Positions 1 to 6,580 of a stretch of 14,032 nt of DNA are shown piece by piece. A program made the position numbers and the translations under genes. The stretch covers positions 1 through 14,032 of the forward strand of contig PWWF01000424.1 of the NCBI GenBank assembly GCA_003561595.1, written 5' to 3'. The notes under the pieces are model-generated. The model saw only the letters and a list, made by a program, of their open reading frames with translations, searched no databases and was not told the DNA's origin. The DNA comes from Paracoccaceae bacterium (GTDB lineage Bacteria > Pseudomonadota > Alphaproteobacteria > Rhodobacterales > Rhodobacteraceae). How positions within the stretch are numbered: position 1 is the stretch's first letter; each line of letters begins with the position of its first letter.

Positions 1-567
1 CGCGCCCCCGGCGGCATAGTGGCGGATGACCTGTTCGAGCGTCTGGAACCGCCCGTCATGCATGTAAGGCGCGGTCACAGCGACATTGCGCAAGGACGGG
101 GTCCGCACGCGCCCCCGGTCGCGCGGGTTCAGGGTGACTTCCTCCATCCCGACCGAGGCGCCAAGGCCGGTATTGTGAAACCCCATCTCGGGCATGGCAC
201 TGCGCGAGGTGAGCAGATTGTTGCTGAAATTCAGCCCCAGATGGCAATGGTAGCACTCCAGCCGATGATCGAAGAACAGATCCATCCCGCGCACCGCCGC
301 GTCGGACATGGCCATGCGGTCGCCACCATAGACAAAGGCATCATAGGGGCTGCCCACGGAAATCAGCGTCCGCTGAAACGCGCCAAGCGCGCGGGTGATC
401 GTGAACAGGTCAGCCTGCGAGCGATCAGGGAAGGCCCGCGCCTGTTCGTGGCAGGATGCGCAGAACATGGTGCCATCGACGGATAGCCGCTGGTCATAGA
501 ACAGATGCCGGCCCAGATCGACCAGCGCATCGCACATCACTGCATCGCCGGGCACTGGCGGAGGTGG
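1..567 (-). pseudogene. mbnH: mbnH-like di-haem cytochrome c peroxidase family remnant, partial at left edge
   Basis: Reading the minus strand from about 567 down to 1 gives an uninterrupted frame with two c-type haem motifs, FCASCH (about 436-453) and CYHCH (about 241-255), followed by the family's conserved stretches GFHNTGLG, RTPSLRNVAVTAPYMHDG and HYAAGG. These match the MbnH/MauG-like di-haem enzymes that accompany MbnP copper proteins. The frame has no start with a signal peptide: a stop lies at about 568-570 and the first ATG is at 535-537, inside the mature domain, so the product could not be exported for haem attachment. Between FCASCHEQARAFPD and the TRALGAFQRTLIS motif only about five residues remain, where the family normally has roughly 80-90; an internal segment is therefore missing. 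It continues beyond position 1. I read it as a decayed gene; the family call is firm, the exact subfamily less so. Confidence 0.75.
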
Positions 568-943
568 TCATATCCACATTGGCCTCGGCCAGCACCGGCG
601 CCACATCGAAGATGACTGTGTTCGCAGCAGGGTCGAAACTGTCGAAACGCACATCCAAAAGGTTCGGATTGGCGCAAGCCTCTGTCGGCGGAACCGTGCG
701 GGCCTCTGAGGCGCAGCCGGTTGACCCCAGATGCAGCGCCCAGCCGCGATTGGCCTCATCCGTCACCGGCAACCCGGTCGAGGCCACCTCGACCGTGGAC
801 TCGGTCACGCCGATGCCGTCATAGGCCTGTGCGCAGGTGAAGGGGGTGCCAGCCATCTCGGCGGCGAAATTGATGGTGACGGGTTGGTCGGCCAGCGCAG
901 CCGCGGCGAGTGCGGTCACAGCCGCAAGAGCGAAGATACGCAT
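494..943 (-). pseudogene. mbnP: mbnP-like metallo-protein with internal deletion and out-of-frame end
   Basis: The ATG at 943 opens a signal peptide of about 19 residues (cut near ALA-DQ), followed by the start of an MbnP-type domain (VTINFAAEMAGTPFTCAQAY) and its later part (GWALHLGSTGCASEA, CANPN, FDSFDPAANTVIFDVAPVLAEANVDM). MbnP proteins are periplasmic copper-binding partners of MbnH, usually about 250-280 residues. Here the middle, normally the segment that runs from DFRFYVS-type residues to the GGYKF region, is absent: the join falls near STVEVASTG. The C-terminal end with its last two conserved cysteines is also gone; after NVDMTT the reading frame enters mbnH sequence in the wrong frame and stops at 494. 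True mbnP similarity ends near 570. It lies 63 bp downstream of a DUF2946-like gene and probably shared its transcript. Comparison with the family is from memory. Confidence 0.72.
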
Positions 944-1006
944 GATGGGTCTTTCTTGAATGATAGGGGTGTCACCGGAAACGCAAGCGCCACCGGGTTT
1001 CAGCGA

Positions 1007-1357
1007 TCAGACAAGAAACAGCGGCGGGCCGCGTGGGCTGTGCGCGCGCGCCAGCACATGGCCTGCGGCGGGTAGGTCCAGCGCGGCCACGCGCAGCGCA
1101 ACGCCTGCGCCAGAAGCATCCGCACCCAGAGCCATGATCTGCGCCAGCGTGCAGACAGGACAATCCTCGGCCATGCCCTGCGGGCCACTTTGCGTGACGC
1201 AAAGATCCTCCAGTTCGCCACCCATCTGGATATAGGCGGCCAGCATCGGATCGGCAGGCAAGGCAGGGGCATGTTGATGACCAAACCCAAGCACCATCAG
1301 CGCCAGCGCGAGAAGCGCAGCGGTCAGACGGTTCGAAATGGTTCGGCGCATATGCAT
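1007..1357 (-). CDS. small exported Cys/His protein, DUF2946-like
   Basis: A 116-residue product with a basic N-terminus (MHMRRTISNR) and one hydrophobic segment at about residues 12-26 that would act as signal peptide or membrane anchor. Directly after it come GHQHAP and, mid-protein, CVTQSGPQGMAEDCPVC, so potential metal ligands (His pair, Cys plus CPVC) are present. This layout resembles the short DUF2946-type proteins often found beside copper genes in Proteobacteria; the assignment is from pattern, not a search. The reading frame is intact, unlike its neighbours. It sits upstream of the mbnP/mbnH remnants on the same strand, which fits a metal-homeostasis cluster. ATG codons at 1357 and 1351 are both possible starts; neither has a clear Shine-Dalgarno sequence. 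A Zur-like dyad overlaps the start. Confidence 0.7.
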   Translation of the reverse strand: MHMRRTISNRLTAALLALALMVLGFGHQHAPALPADPMLAAYIQMGGELEDLCVTQSGPQGMAEDCPVCTLAQIMALGADASGAGVALRVAALDLPAAGHVLARAHSPRGPPLFLV

Positions 1358-1372
1358 GTTATCGTGTTACTT
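1356..1372 (-). promoter_or_regulatory. possible Zur-like operator over the DUF2946-like start
   Basis: On the plus strand the block reads ATGTTATCGTGTTACTT. The left half (ATGTTAT) equals the half-site of the Zur motif I know for alphaproteobacteria (ATGTTAT...ATAACAT); the right half matches only partly. The position, over the start codon and just upstream of a Cys/His-rich gene and just downstream of a DUF1826 gene (a family often placed in zinc regulons), makes it plausible. The dyad is imperfect, so it may be chance. Confidence 0.3.
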
Positions 1373-1407
1373 CGGTTCCGCCATTGGATCAAGCACTTGT
1401 GACCGTC

Positions 1408-1971
1408 TCACACCTCATCCTCCGGGTCCAGAATCGGGTCCAGCACCAGCAGAAGCCGCGCCTCGCCGGTGTCTGCGATAGGCGGCGAGGGGTGTTTCAG
1501 CAGGCTGGGCGGTGTCGTGGGCCAACGCATCCCGAGCAGGATGATGGGCTGGCCTGTGGGTACGGTATGGATCCCTTCGGGCTCTGCGCCGCGCGGGGCA
1601 AGCCCCAGTTGCGTGCCCGTGCCGGGATAGGTGCAGACCAGCCGCGCGGTGACATTGTCCACATGGAATTCGCGGCAGGCGTTGCCGGTCACGACCTCCA
1701 GCCGCAAGCGCAGCCATGGCGCGTTGAGCGTCGCAGCGAAGGCTTCGGCCAGGCGGTGGGATCGCGCTCGACGACCGGGCGCAACCAGGGGTCGAGCGTC
1801 CGCAAACGCTCCGGGGGAGCGTTTGCAGCGCAGAACGCGCCAATCTTCCTGCTGGTCCCGCAGGTCAAGCCGCCGAAGCGGCTGGATCTGGCACGGGATG
1901 CAGAGCGGGCGCATGAGGCGGTACTGGGGGTGATCGGGCTTACAAGTATGGCGCGTCAGGAGCGGCACCAA
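1408..1971 (-). pseudogene. DUF1826-family protein, N-terminal part missing or replaced
   Basis: Residues from about 72 to the end of this 187-residue frame (1408 to about 1758) fit the DUF1826 family: LNAPWLRLRLEVVTGNACR, FHVDNVTARLVCTYPGTGT, VPTGQPIILLG, then HPSPPIADTGEARLLLVLDP. The family is uncharacterised but often occurs with zinc transport and CobW-type GTPase genes. The first 70 or so residues do not resemble the usual N-terminal half, and the only start at the 5' end of the frame is a TTG at 1969-1971 without a ribosome binding site. Between about 1760 and 1950 reading frames with coding-like codon choice are open on both strands, so the origin of that piece is unclear. I judge the gene truncated. 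It is 50 bp upstream of the DUF2946-like gene and 24 bp downstream of the Rieske remnant. Confidence 0.6.
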
Positions 1972-1995
1972 TACACGGCGGGTTCAATCAGCCTT

Positions 1996-2408
1996 TCAGA
2001 CAGTTACGACGACATAGTCATCCTGCACTGATACGGAATATATCTCGAGCGTGTATGGCCCTTCCTCAAGTGCGGCACCGGGACAGATCTTCACGCCAAA
2101 ACTGCGCAGTTTCATCCGGGTCGGATCGCACCAAGACTTGCCCGTTTGCAAATCAAATTCCCAGCCATTCCAAGGGCAGCGCACCATCTGGCCTTCGCGC
2201 TCGATCCTGTATTCGCCAGGTGTTTCGGACACAACGACACCCCCCACTTGTCCGCGCGAGAGGCTTGCGCCTTCATGAGGGCAACGGTCCGCGATAGCCG
2301 AAAGCTGCCGCCGACATTGAACACGGCAATCGCGCGTTTGCCGATCATGACGCGTTTGGCCGCGCCGGGCGGCAGGTCCGAAAGGGCGCAGACCACATGC
2401 TCGCTCAT
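1996..2408 (-). pseudogene. Rieske [2Fe-2S] protein with frameshift and lost ligand
   Basis: The ATG at 2408 starts MSEHVVCALSDLPPGAAKRV and runs well to NVGGSF at about 2300. The continuation, AIADRCPHEGASLSRG, is in the next frame, so one base appears to be missing at about 2298-2300; the second frame then runs to the stop at 1996. Joined, the product would be about 137 residues, normal for the small Rieske proteins that serve as electron carriers to, or stand beside, ring-oxidising enzymes. The first cluster motif, CPH, is intact. The second reads CPWNGWEFD where the family has CPWHGWEF: the codon is AAT instead of CAT, removing a histidine ligand of the cluster. Two independent defects argue for real decay rather than a read error. 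Its ATG overlaps the stop of the upstream amidohydrolase by 4 bp, so they were one operon. Confidence 0.82.
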
Positions 2409-2870
2409 GATGCTGCCCCCTCCAGCCGGAACAACCGGACCGCGTTGTCCCGCAAAAGCATCCCGCGCTCATCGGGTCTGAGGGGCAGGCGGAACGCGTA
2501 GTCGGGATGGTCGAAATCCCAATGCGGGTAATCGGTCGAGAAGAGCAGTCGGTCTATACCCGCCCAGCGCAGAATATCGTCAAGCTGAGAAGAGAGTGGC
2601 GGTTCTTCCACCGGCTGCGTTGTCAACCACACATGGTCGCGGATGTATTCCGATGGACGTCGTTTGAGATGGGGCACTTCGCCCCGGTGCCGTTCCCACT
2701 CACGGTCCAGTCGCCAGACCAATGCCGGAAGCCAGGCAAAGCCCCCCTCGACCAGCACAACCTTGAGCTTTGGAAACGCGTCGAACACGCCTTCGAAAAT
2801 CATGCTGACAAGTGCTGTTTGCGCAGCGTGGGAGAAGGCGAAATGCTCTTCGATATAAAATGACGTCCAT
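2405..2870 (-). pseudogene. amidohydrolase (metal-dependent hydrolase) C-terminal remnant
   Basis: About 155 residues match the C-terminal half of the amidohydrolase-2 type TIM-barrel enzymes: YIEEHFAFSHAAQTALVSMI, FDAFPKLKVVLVEGGFAWLP, WRLDREWERHRGEVP, HVWLTTQPVEEP and LLFSTDYPHWDFD, the last carrying the conserved metal-site aspartate. Full members have about 330-350 residues. The frame stays open upstream to 3196, but that part is an antisense-free shadow of the dehydratase remnant in another frame and shows no amidohydrolase similarity, so the N-terminal half with the metal-binding histidines is lost. The stop overlaps the Rieske start (ATGA), indicating translational coupling in the ancestral operon. 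Substrate unknown. Confidence 0.78.
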
Positions 2871-2877
2871 TCTCCAG

Positions 2878-3357
2878 CATCTTTGCGCTGCCAGCCCGCA
2901 CCGGCGCATGGCCGGGCAACATCATGCCCAACGCCTCCGAGACGATATGCATCGAATTCGCGGTGCCCATGCCCGCGCAGACACCGGGGCTGCGGATGGC
3001 GCGGTCTGCCATCTCGCCCAGGTCTTGCACGCTCATGCGCCCGGCGGCGACATCGGTCGACTGCAGAAACACGTCTTCGATATCGACATGGCGGCCGCGC
3101 CATTCTCCACTGGCCTGATACCCGCCTGAAGCAAGGATCGTCGGGATGTTCAGCCGCGCGGCTGCCATCAGTTGCCCCGGTGCCGTCTTGTCGCAACCCG
3201 CAAGACAGATCATGCCATCAAGCTGCGTGCCTTCGACCTGAACCTCGATGTGATGGGCAATCAGGTCACGCGCGGGCAGTATGTAAGCCCCGCCCTTGCG
3301 CGCGGAGCCATCTGGCGTAGCGCAGCGCGCGGCCTCTTTTACCACCCGCAGGGACAC
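2878..3357 (-). pseudogene. IlvD/Edd-family dehydratase fragment
   Basis: The frame from the GTG at 3357 contains about 140 residues typical of the dihydroxy-acid / sugar-acid dehydratase family: ARDLIAHHIEVQVEGTQLDG, CLAGCDKTAPGQLMAAARLN, SPGVCAGMGTANSMHIVSEA and LGMMLPGHAPVRAGSAKM. The two cysteines seen (AGCDK and GVCAGMGTAN) are iron-sulfur ligands in the family. Complete enzymes have about 570-600 residues; here the N-terminal part with another cluster cysteine and the whole C-terminal catalytic domain are gone. Similarity stops near 2878, where the frame runs on into amidohydrolase sequence out of register. The first 22 residues look non-native. The branch with GGYQASGEWRGRHVDIEDVF is not classic IlvD, so a role in catabolism of a sugar acid or similar compound is more likely than in branched-chain amino acid synthesis. 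Confidence 0.8.
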
Positions 3358-3424
3358 TGCGAGGCATATGCAGCCGCGGCTGATCGCCCTTCCGCTCCTT
3401 CTTGATCCTGACTAGACTGTTGCG

Positions 3425-4738
3425 ATGCAGGACTTGTTCGATCATGCAACCCCGGACCAGGAACCCGCCGCGACCGCGCGGCCGCTGGCCGACCAGTTGC
3501 GTCCACAATCGCTGGCAGAGGTGATCGGACAGGCGCAGGCCCTTGGCCCGGCTGGCCCGCTGGGGGCGATGCTGGCCTCGGGGCAGCTTGCCTCGCTGAT
3601 CCTGTGGGGGCCGCCTGGGGTGGGCAAGACCACCATCGCGCGGCTGCTGGCCGATCAGACCGATCTGCAATTCGTCCAGATCAGCGCGATCTTTTCGGGC
3701 GTGCCGGAACTGCGCAAGGTGTTCGAACAGGCAAAGCTGCGCCGCCGGAACGGGCGCGGGACGTTGCTGTTCGTCGATGAGATTCATCGTTTCAACAAGG
3801 CGCAGCAGGACAGTTTCCTGCCGCATATGGAAGATGGCACCATCATTCTGGTGGGGGCCACGACCGAGAACCCGTCTTTTGAGTTAAACGCCGCGCTGAT
3901 GTCACGCGCGCAGGTGATTGTGCTGGAGCGCCTGTCGCTGGCCGATCTGGAATTGCTGGCGCAACGCGCGGAACAGGCATTGGGCCATGCACTGCCCCTG
4001 ACAGGCCCCGCGCGCGAGGCGCTTCTGGAAATGGCCGATGGTGACGGGCGGGCGCTGTTGAACCTGATCGCGCAGGTTGCGGGCTGGGATATCGGCGACA
4101 AGCTCGACCCCGAAGGACTGGGCGCACGGCTGATGCGGCGCGCGGCGCAATATGACAAATCGGGCGACGCGCATTTCAACCTGATCTCGGCCTTGCACAA
4201 ATCCGTGCGCGGCTCGGACCCGGATGCCGCGCTTTACTGGCTTGCGCGCATGATCGATGGGGGCGAAGATCCGCGCTATCTGGCCCGCCGACTGACCCGG
4301 ATGGCGATCGAGGATATCGGGCTGGCCGATCCGCAGGCACAGGCCGTGTGTCTGGAGGCCTGGCAGGTCTTCGAGCGGCTGGGCGCGCCCGAGGGCGAGT
4401 TGGCGCTTGCGCAGGCGGTGACCTATCTGGCGCTGGCACCCAAGTCGAATGCGGGCTATGCCGCGTGGAAAGCGGCGATGCGGCTGGCGAAGGAGACGGG
4501 ATCCAAGCCGCCGCCAAAGCATATCCTGAACGCGCCCACAAAGCTGATGAAGGATCAGGGCTATGGTGCGGGCTATGCCTATGACCACGATGCCGAGGAC
4601 GGGTTTTCGGGGCAGAATTATTTCCCCGATGGCGTCAAGCGCCCGGTGCTTTATCAACCGCTGGAGCGCGGGTTCGAGCGGGAACTGGGCAAACGCGTGG
4701 CCTATTTCGCCAAGCTGCGCGCCCGCAGAGCCGAGTAG
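3425..4738 (+). CDS. rarA: replication-associated recombination protein A (RarA/MgsA), AAA+ ATPase
   Basis: RarA is a clamp-loader-like AAA+ ATPase that acts at stalled replication forks and binds SSB. The 437-residue product has the usual length and start (MQDLFDH), Walker A GPPGVGKTT (residues 62-70), Walker B LLFVDEIHRF (114-123), sensor-1 GATTENPSF (144-152) and an SR arginine-finger motif at about 160. The C-terminal region holds the family motif DPDAALYWLARMIDGGEDP and ends with YFPDGVKRPVLYQP, both diagnostic. The ATG at 3425 has no good Shine-Dalgarno sequence, but no better start lies nearby and the alignment begins here. The 67 bp upstream must hold its promoter if it is not transcribed from elsewhere. 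In relatives I recall a DegP-type protease upstream; here a decayed dehydratase on the other strand takes that place. Confidence 0.97.
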   Translation: MQDLFDHATPDQEPAATARPLADQLRPQSLAEVIGQAQALGPAGPLGAMLASGQLASLILWGPPGVGKTTIARLLADQTDLQFVQISAIFSGVPELRKVFEQAKLRRRNGRGTLLFVDEIHRFNKAQQDSFLPHMEDGTIILVGATTENPSFELNAALMSRAQVIVLERLSLADLELLAQRAEQALGHALPLTGPAREALLEMADGDGRALLNLIAQVAGWDIGDKLDPEGLGARLMRRAAQYDKSGDAHFNLISALHKSVRGSDPDAALYWLARMIDGGEDPRYLARRLTRMAIEDIGLADPQAQAVCLEAWQVFERLGAPEGELALAQAVTYLALAPKSNAGYAAWKAAMRLAKETGSKPPPKHILNAPTKLMKDQGYGAGYAYDHDAEDGFSGQNYFPDGVKRPVLYQPLERGFERELGKRVAYFAKLRARRAE

Positions 4739-4780
4739 CGCTGCGCGTTCTCCGCTGCTGCTGCGGTCTGCGGCGGGCGG

Positions 4781-4809
4781 GGGTTTGAGTATTTTTGGCA
4801 AGATGAAGC
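4781..4809 (+). repeat. Rhodobacterales-type extragenic motif
   Basis: The core GAGTATTTTTGGCAAGATG (4787-4805), preceded by GGGTTT and followed by AAG, matches a short intergenic sequence I remember as recurring in Rhodobacteraceae genomes, often right after genes. Only one copy is in this window, so its repetitive nature is from memory. It lies in the 139-bp gap between rarA and rluC. Confidence 0.45.
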
Positions 4810-4877
4810 CACGGGGCCTAGCTTGACAAGTGGCGGCTTGCGGGAAATGGAAGGGTGCTGCGGAAAGGGGCCTTTGA

Positions 4878-5909
4878 ATGAGTGGTGTGCAGACAGTAGA
4901 AGTGGGGGCCGAGGAGGGCGATCAGCGGCTTGATCGCTGGCTGAAGCGCCAGTTCCCGCAGATCACGCAAGGGCTGATCGAGAAAGCCTGCCGCAAGGGC
5001 GAGATCCGCGTGGATGGCGGTCGGGTCAAGGCCTCGACCCGGGTCGAGGCGGGGCAGAGCGTGCGCGTCCCGCCCTTGCCCGACGCCGCGCCTGCGCCCG
5101 CGCGCGCTGGCGTCAGCGCCTCGGATGCCGAGATGATCCAGCGCGCGGTGTTGTGGAAGGATGCGCATATCATCGCGCTGAACAAGCCGCCGGGCCTGCC
5201 CAGCCAGGGGGGCAGCGGGCAGGGCGCGCGCCATGTGGACGGGCTGACGCAGGCGCTGTGCTTTGGCTACAAGGAAAGGCCGGTGCTGGTGCATCGGCTG
5301 GACAAGGATACCTCGGGTGTGCTGCTTCTGGCGCGCACCCCGCGCGTGGCGCGGCGGCTGGCAGAGGCGTTTCGCGCGCGCCAGACCCGCAAGATATACT
5401 GGGCGCTGGTCGCAGGTGTGCCCAGCCCGGCAAAGGGCACCATCCGCTACGGGCTGGTCAAGGCCGGGGGCCGGGGCGCGGGCGAGAAGATGCGCTGTAT
5501 CCACCCCGGCGAGATCGATCAGGTCGAGGGCGCGCGCCGCGCGACCACCGATTACGCCGTGCTGGAGCGGCTGGGCGGGCGCGCGGCCTGGGTCGGGTTG
5601 TCGCCGATCACGGGGCGGACCCATCAGTTGCGCGCGCATATGGCCGAGATCGGCCATCCCATTATCGGCGACGGCAAATATGGCGGCGCGGCGCAGGAAA
5701 ACATGGGCGACGGCTGGGGCGCGGGGATCGGCGGCGAGGTGCGCCGCGAGCTGCATCTGCACGCGCGGTCGCTGCGGCTGGAGCACCCGATCACGGGCGA
5801 TATGCTGTCCCTGACAGCCCCCTTGCCCGCGCATATGGCGCAAAGCTGGGATCTGTTCGGCTGGCGCGCTGCGGATGTGCCCGATGACCCGTTCGAGGAG
5901 GACGGATGA
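4878..5909 (+). CDS. rluC: RluC-type 23S rRNA pseudouridine synthase
   Basis: The 343-residue protein has an N-terminal S4 RNA-binding domain (about residues 15-66, QRLDRWLKRQFPQITQ to GQSVRV) and a RluA-family catalytic domain. The catalytic motif HRLDKDTSG (139-147) contains the essential aspartate at 142; LNKPPGLPSQGG (101-112) and GRTHQLRAHM (246-255) with GDGKYGG are further family signatures. RluC converts three uridines of 23S rRNA to pseudouridine; S4-plus-catalytic architecture and context support RluC over RluA, though RluD is hard to exclude without an alignment. The ATG at 4878 follows a purine-rich stretch (GGAAAGGGG). Its stop overlaps the next start by 4 bp (ATGA), so it is translationally coupled to the HAD gene. 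Confidence 0.94.
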   Translation: MSGVQTVEVGAEEGDQRLDRWLKRQFPQITQGLIEKACRKGEIRVDGGRVKASTRVEAGQSVRVPPLPDAAPAPARAGVSASDAEMIQRAVLWKDAHIIALNKPPGLPSQGGSGQGARHVDGLTQALCFGYKERPVLVHRLDKDTSGVLLLARTPRVARRLAEAFRARQTRKIYWALVAGVPSPAKGTIRYGLVKAGGRGAGEKMRCIHPGEIDQVEGARRATTDYAVLERLGGRAAWVGLSPITGRTHQLRAHMAEIGHPIIGDGKYGGAAQENMGDGWGAGIGGEVRRELHLHARSLRLEHPITGDMLSLTAPLPAHMAQSWDLFGWRAADVPDDPFEEDG

Positions 5910-6580
5910 CATTGCGGCTGGTCGTCTTTGATGTCGATGGCACGCTGATCGACTCGCAGGCGCATATCTGCGCCGCGATGGCGCAGGCGTTTGAGGGGCA
6001 GGGCCTGCCCGTTCCGCCCCGCGCGGAGATTTTGGGGATCGTGGGCCTGTCGCTGCCGCAGGCGATGGCCCGGCTTGCACCCGCGCTCGACCCGGGCGAC
6101 CGCATGGCGCTGGTGGAGGCATATCGCCGGGCCTTCGCGCAGATGCGGCAAGCGGGGGTTGCCTCGCCCCTGTTTCCCGGCGCGCGCGATGTGCTGGACG
6201 GGCTGGCGCGGCAGCCCGATCTTTTGCTGGGGATCGCCACGGGCAAATCCCGTCGTGGCCTGACTGCCATGCTGGCCGCGCATGATCTGGCGCATCTGTT
6301 CACGACGGTCCAGGTCGCGGATGACCACCCGTCCAAGCCGCACCCCGCGATGCTGGAGGCGTGTCTGCGCGAAACCGGGGTCGACGCGCGCGATGCGGTG
6401 ATGCTGGGCGATACAAGCTTTGATATGGACATGGCGCGGGCCGCAGGCGTCGGCTGGCTGGGTGTCGCCTGGGGCTATCACCCGCCCAGCGCGCTGGGCG
6501 ACATCGTGGTTGCGGAGTTTGCCGATGTGCCCGCGGCGCTGGACGCCATATGGGCCAGAGAGACAGGGGATGCGGTATGA
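5906..6580 (+). CDS. HAD-superfamily hydrolase, phosphoglycolate phosphatase-like
   Basis: A 224-residue HAD subfamily IA protein. Motif I is VFDVDGTLIDS with nucleophile Asp9 and acid/base Asp11; motif II is the Thr of GIATGKSRRG (about 112); motif III is the Lys of SKPHPAM (144); motif IV is MLGDTSFDMDMA (167-177). The small helical cap (about residues 18-85) is of the Gph type. The likely reaction is hydrolysis of a small phosphate ester; phosphoglycolate is the usual annotation but the substrate cannot be told from the motifs. The start overlaps the rluC stop and its stop overlaps the ATP12 start (ATGA at both ends), so the three genes are one coupled operon. Confidence 0.94.
   Translation: MTLRLVVFDVDGTLIDSQAHICAAMAQAFEGQGLPVPPRAEILGIVGLSLPQAMARLAPALDPGDRMALVEAYRRAFAQMRQAGVASPLFPGARDVLDGLARQPDLLLGIATGKSRRGLTAMLAAHDLAHLFTTVQVADDHPSKPHPAMLEACLRETGVDARDAVMLGDTSFDMDMARAAGVGWLGVAWGYHPPSALGDIVVAEFADVPAALDAIWARETGDAV

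Noticed and set aside
19..486. A 155-codon plus-strand frame
   Set aside because: It is antisense to the haem-binding frame that contains two CxxCH motifs, which is the real coding sequence.
4818..6122. A 434-codon minus-strand frame
   Set aside because: It is antisense to rluC and the start of the HAD gene; its composition (Pro, Arg, Ala, His) is that of a shadow.
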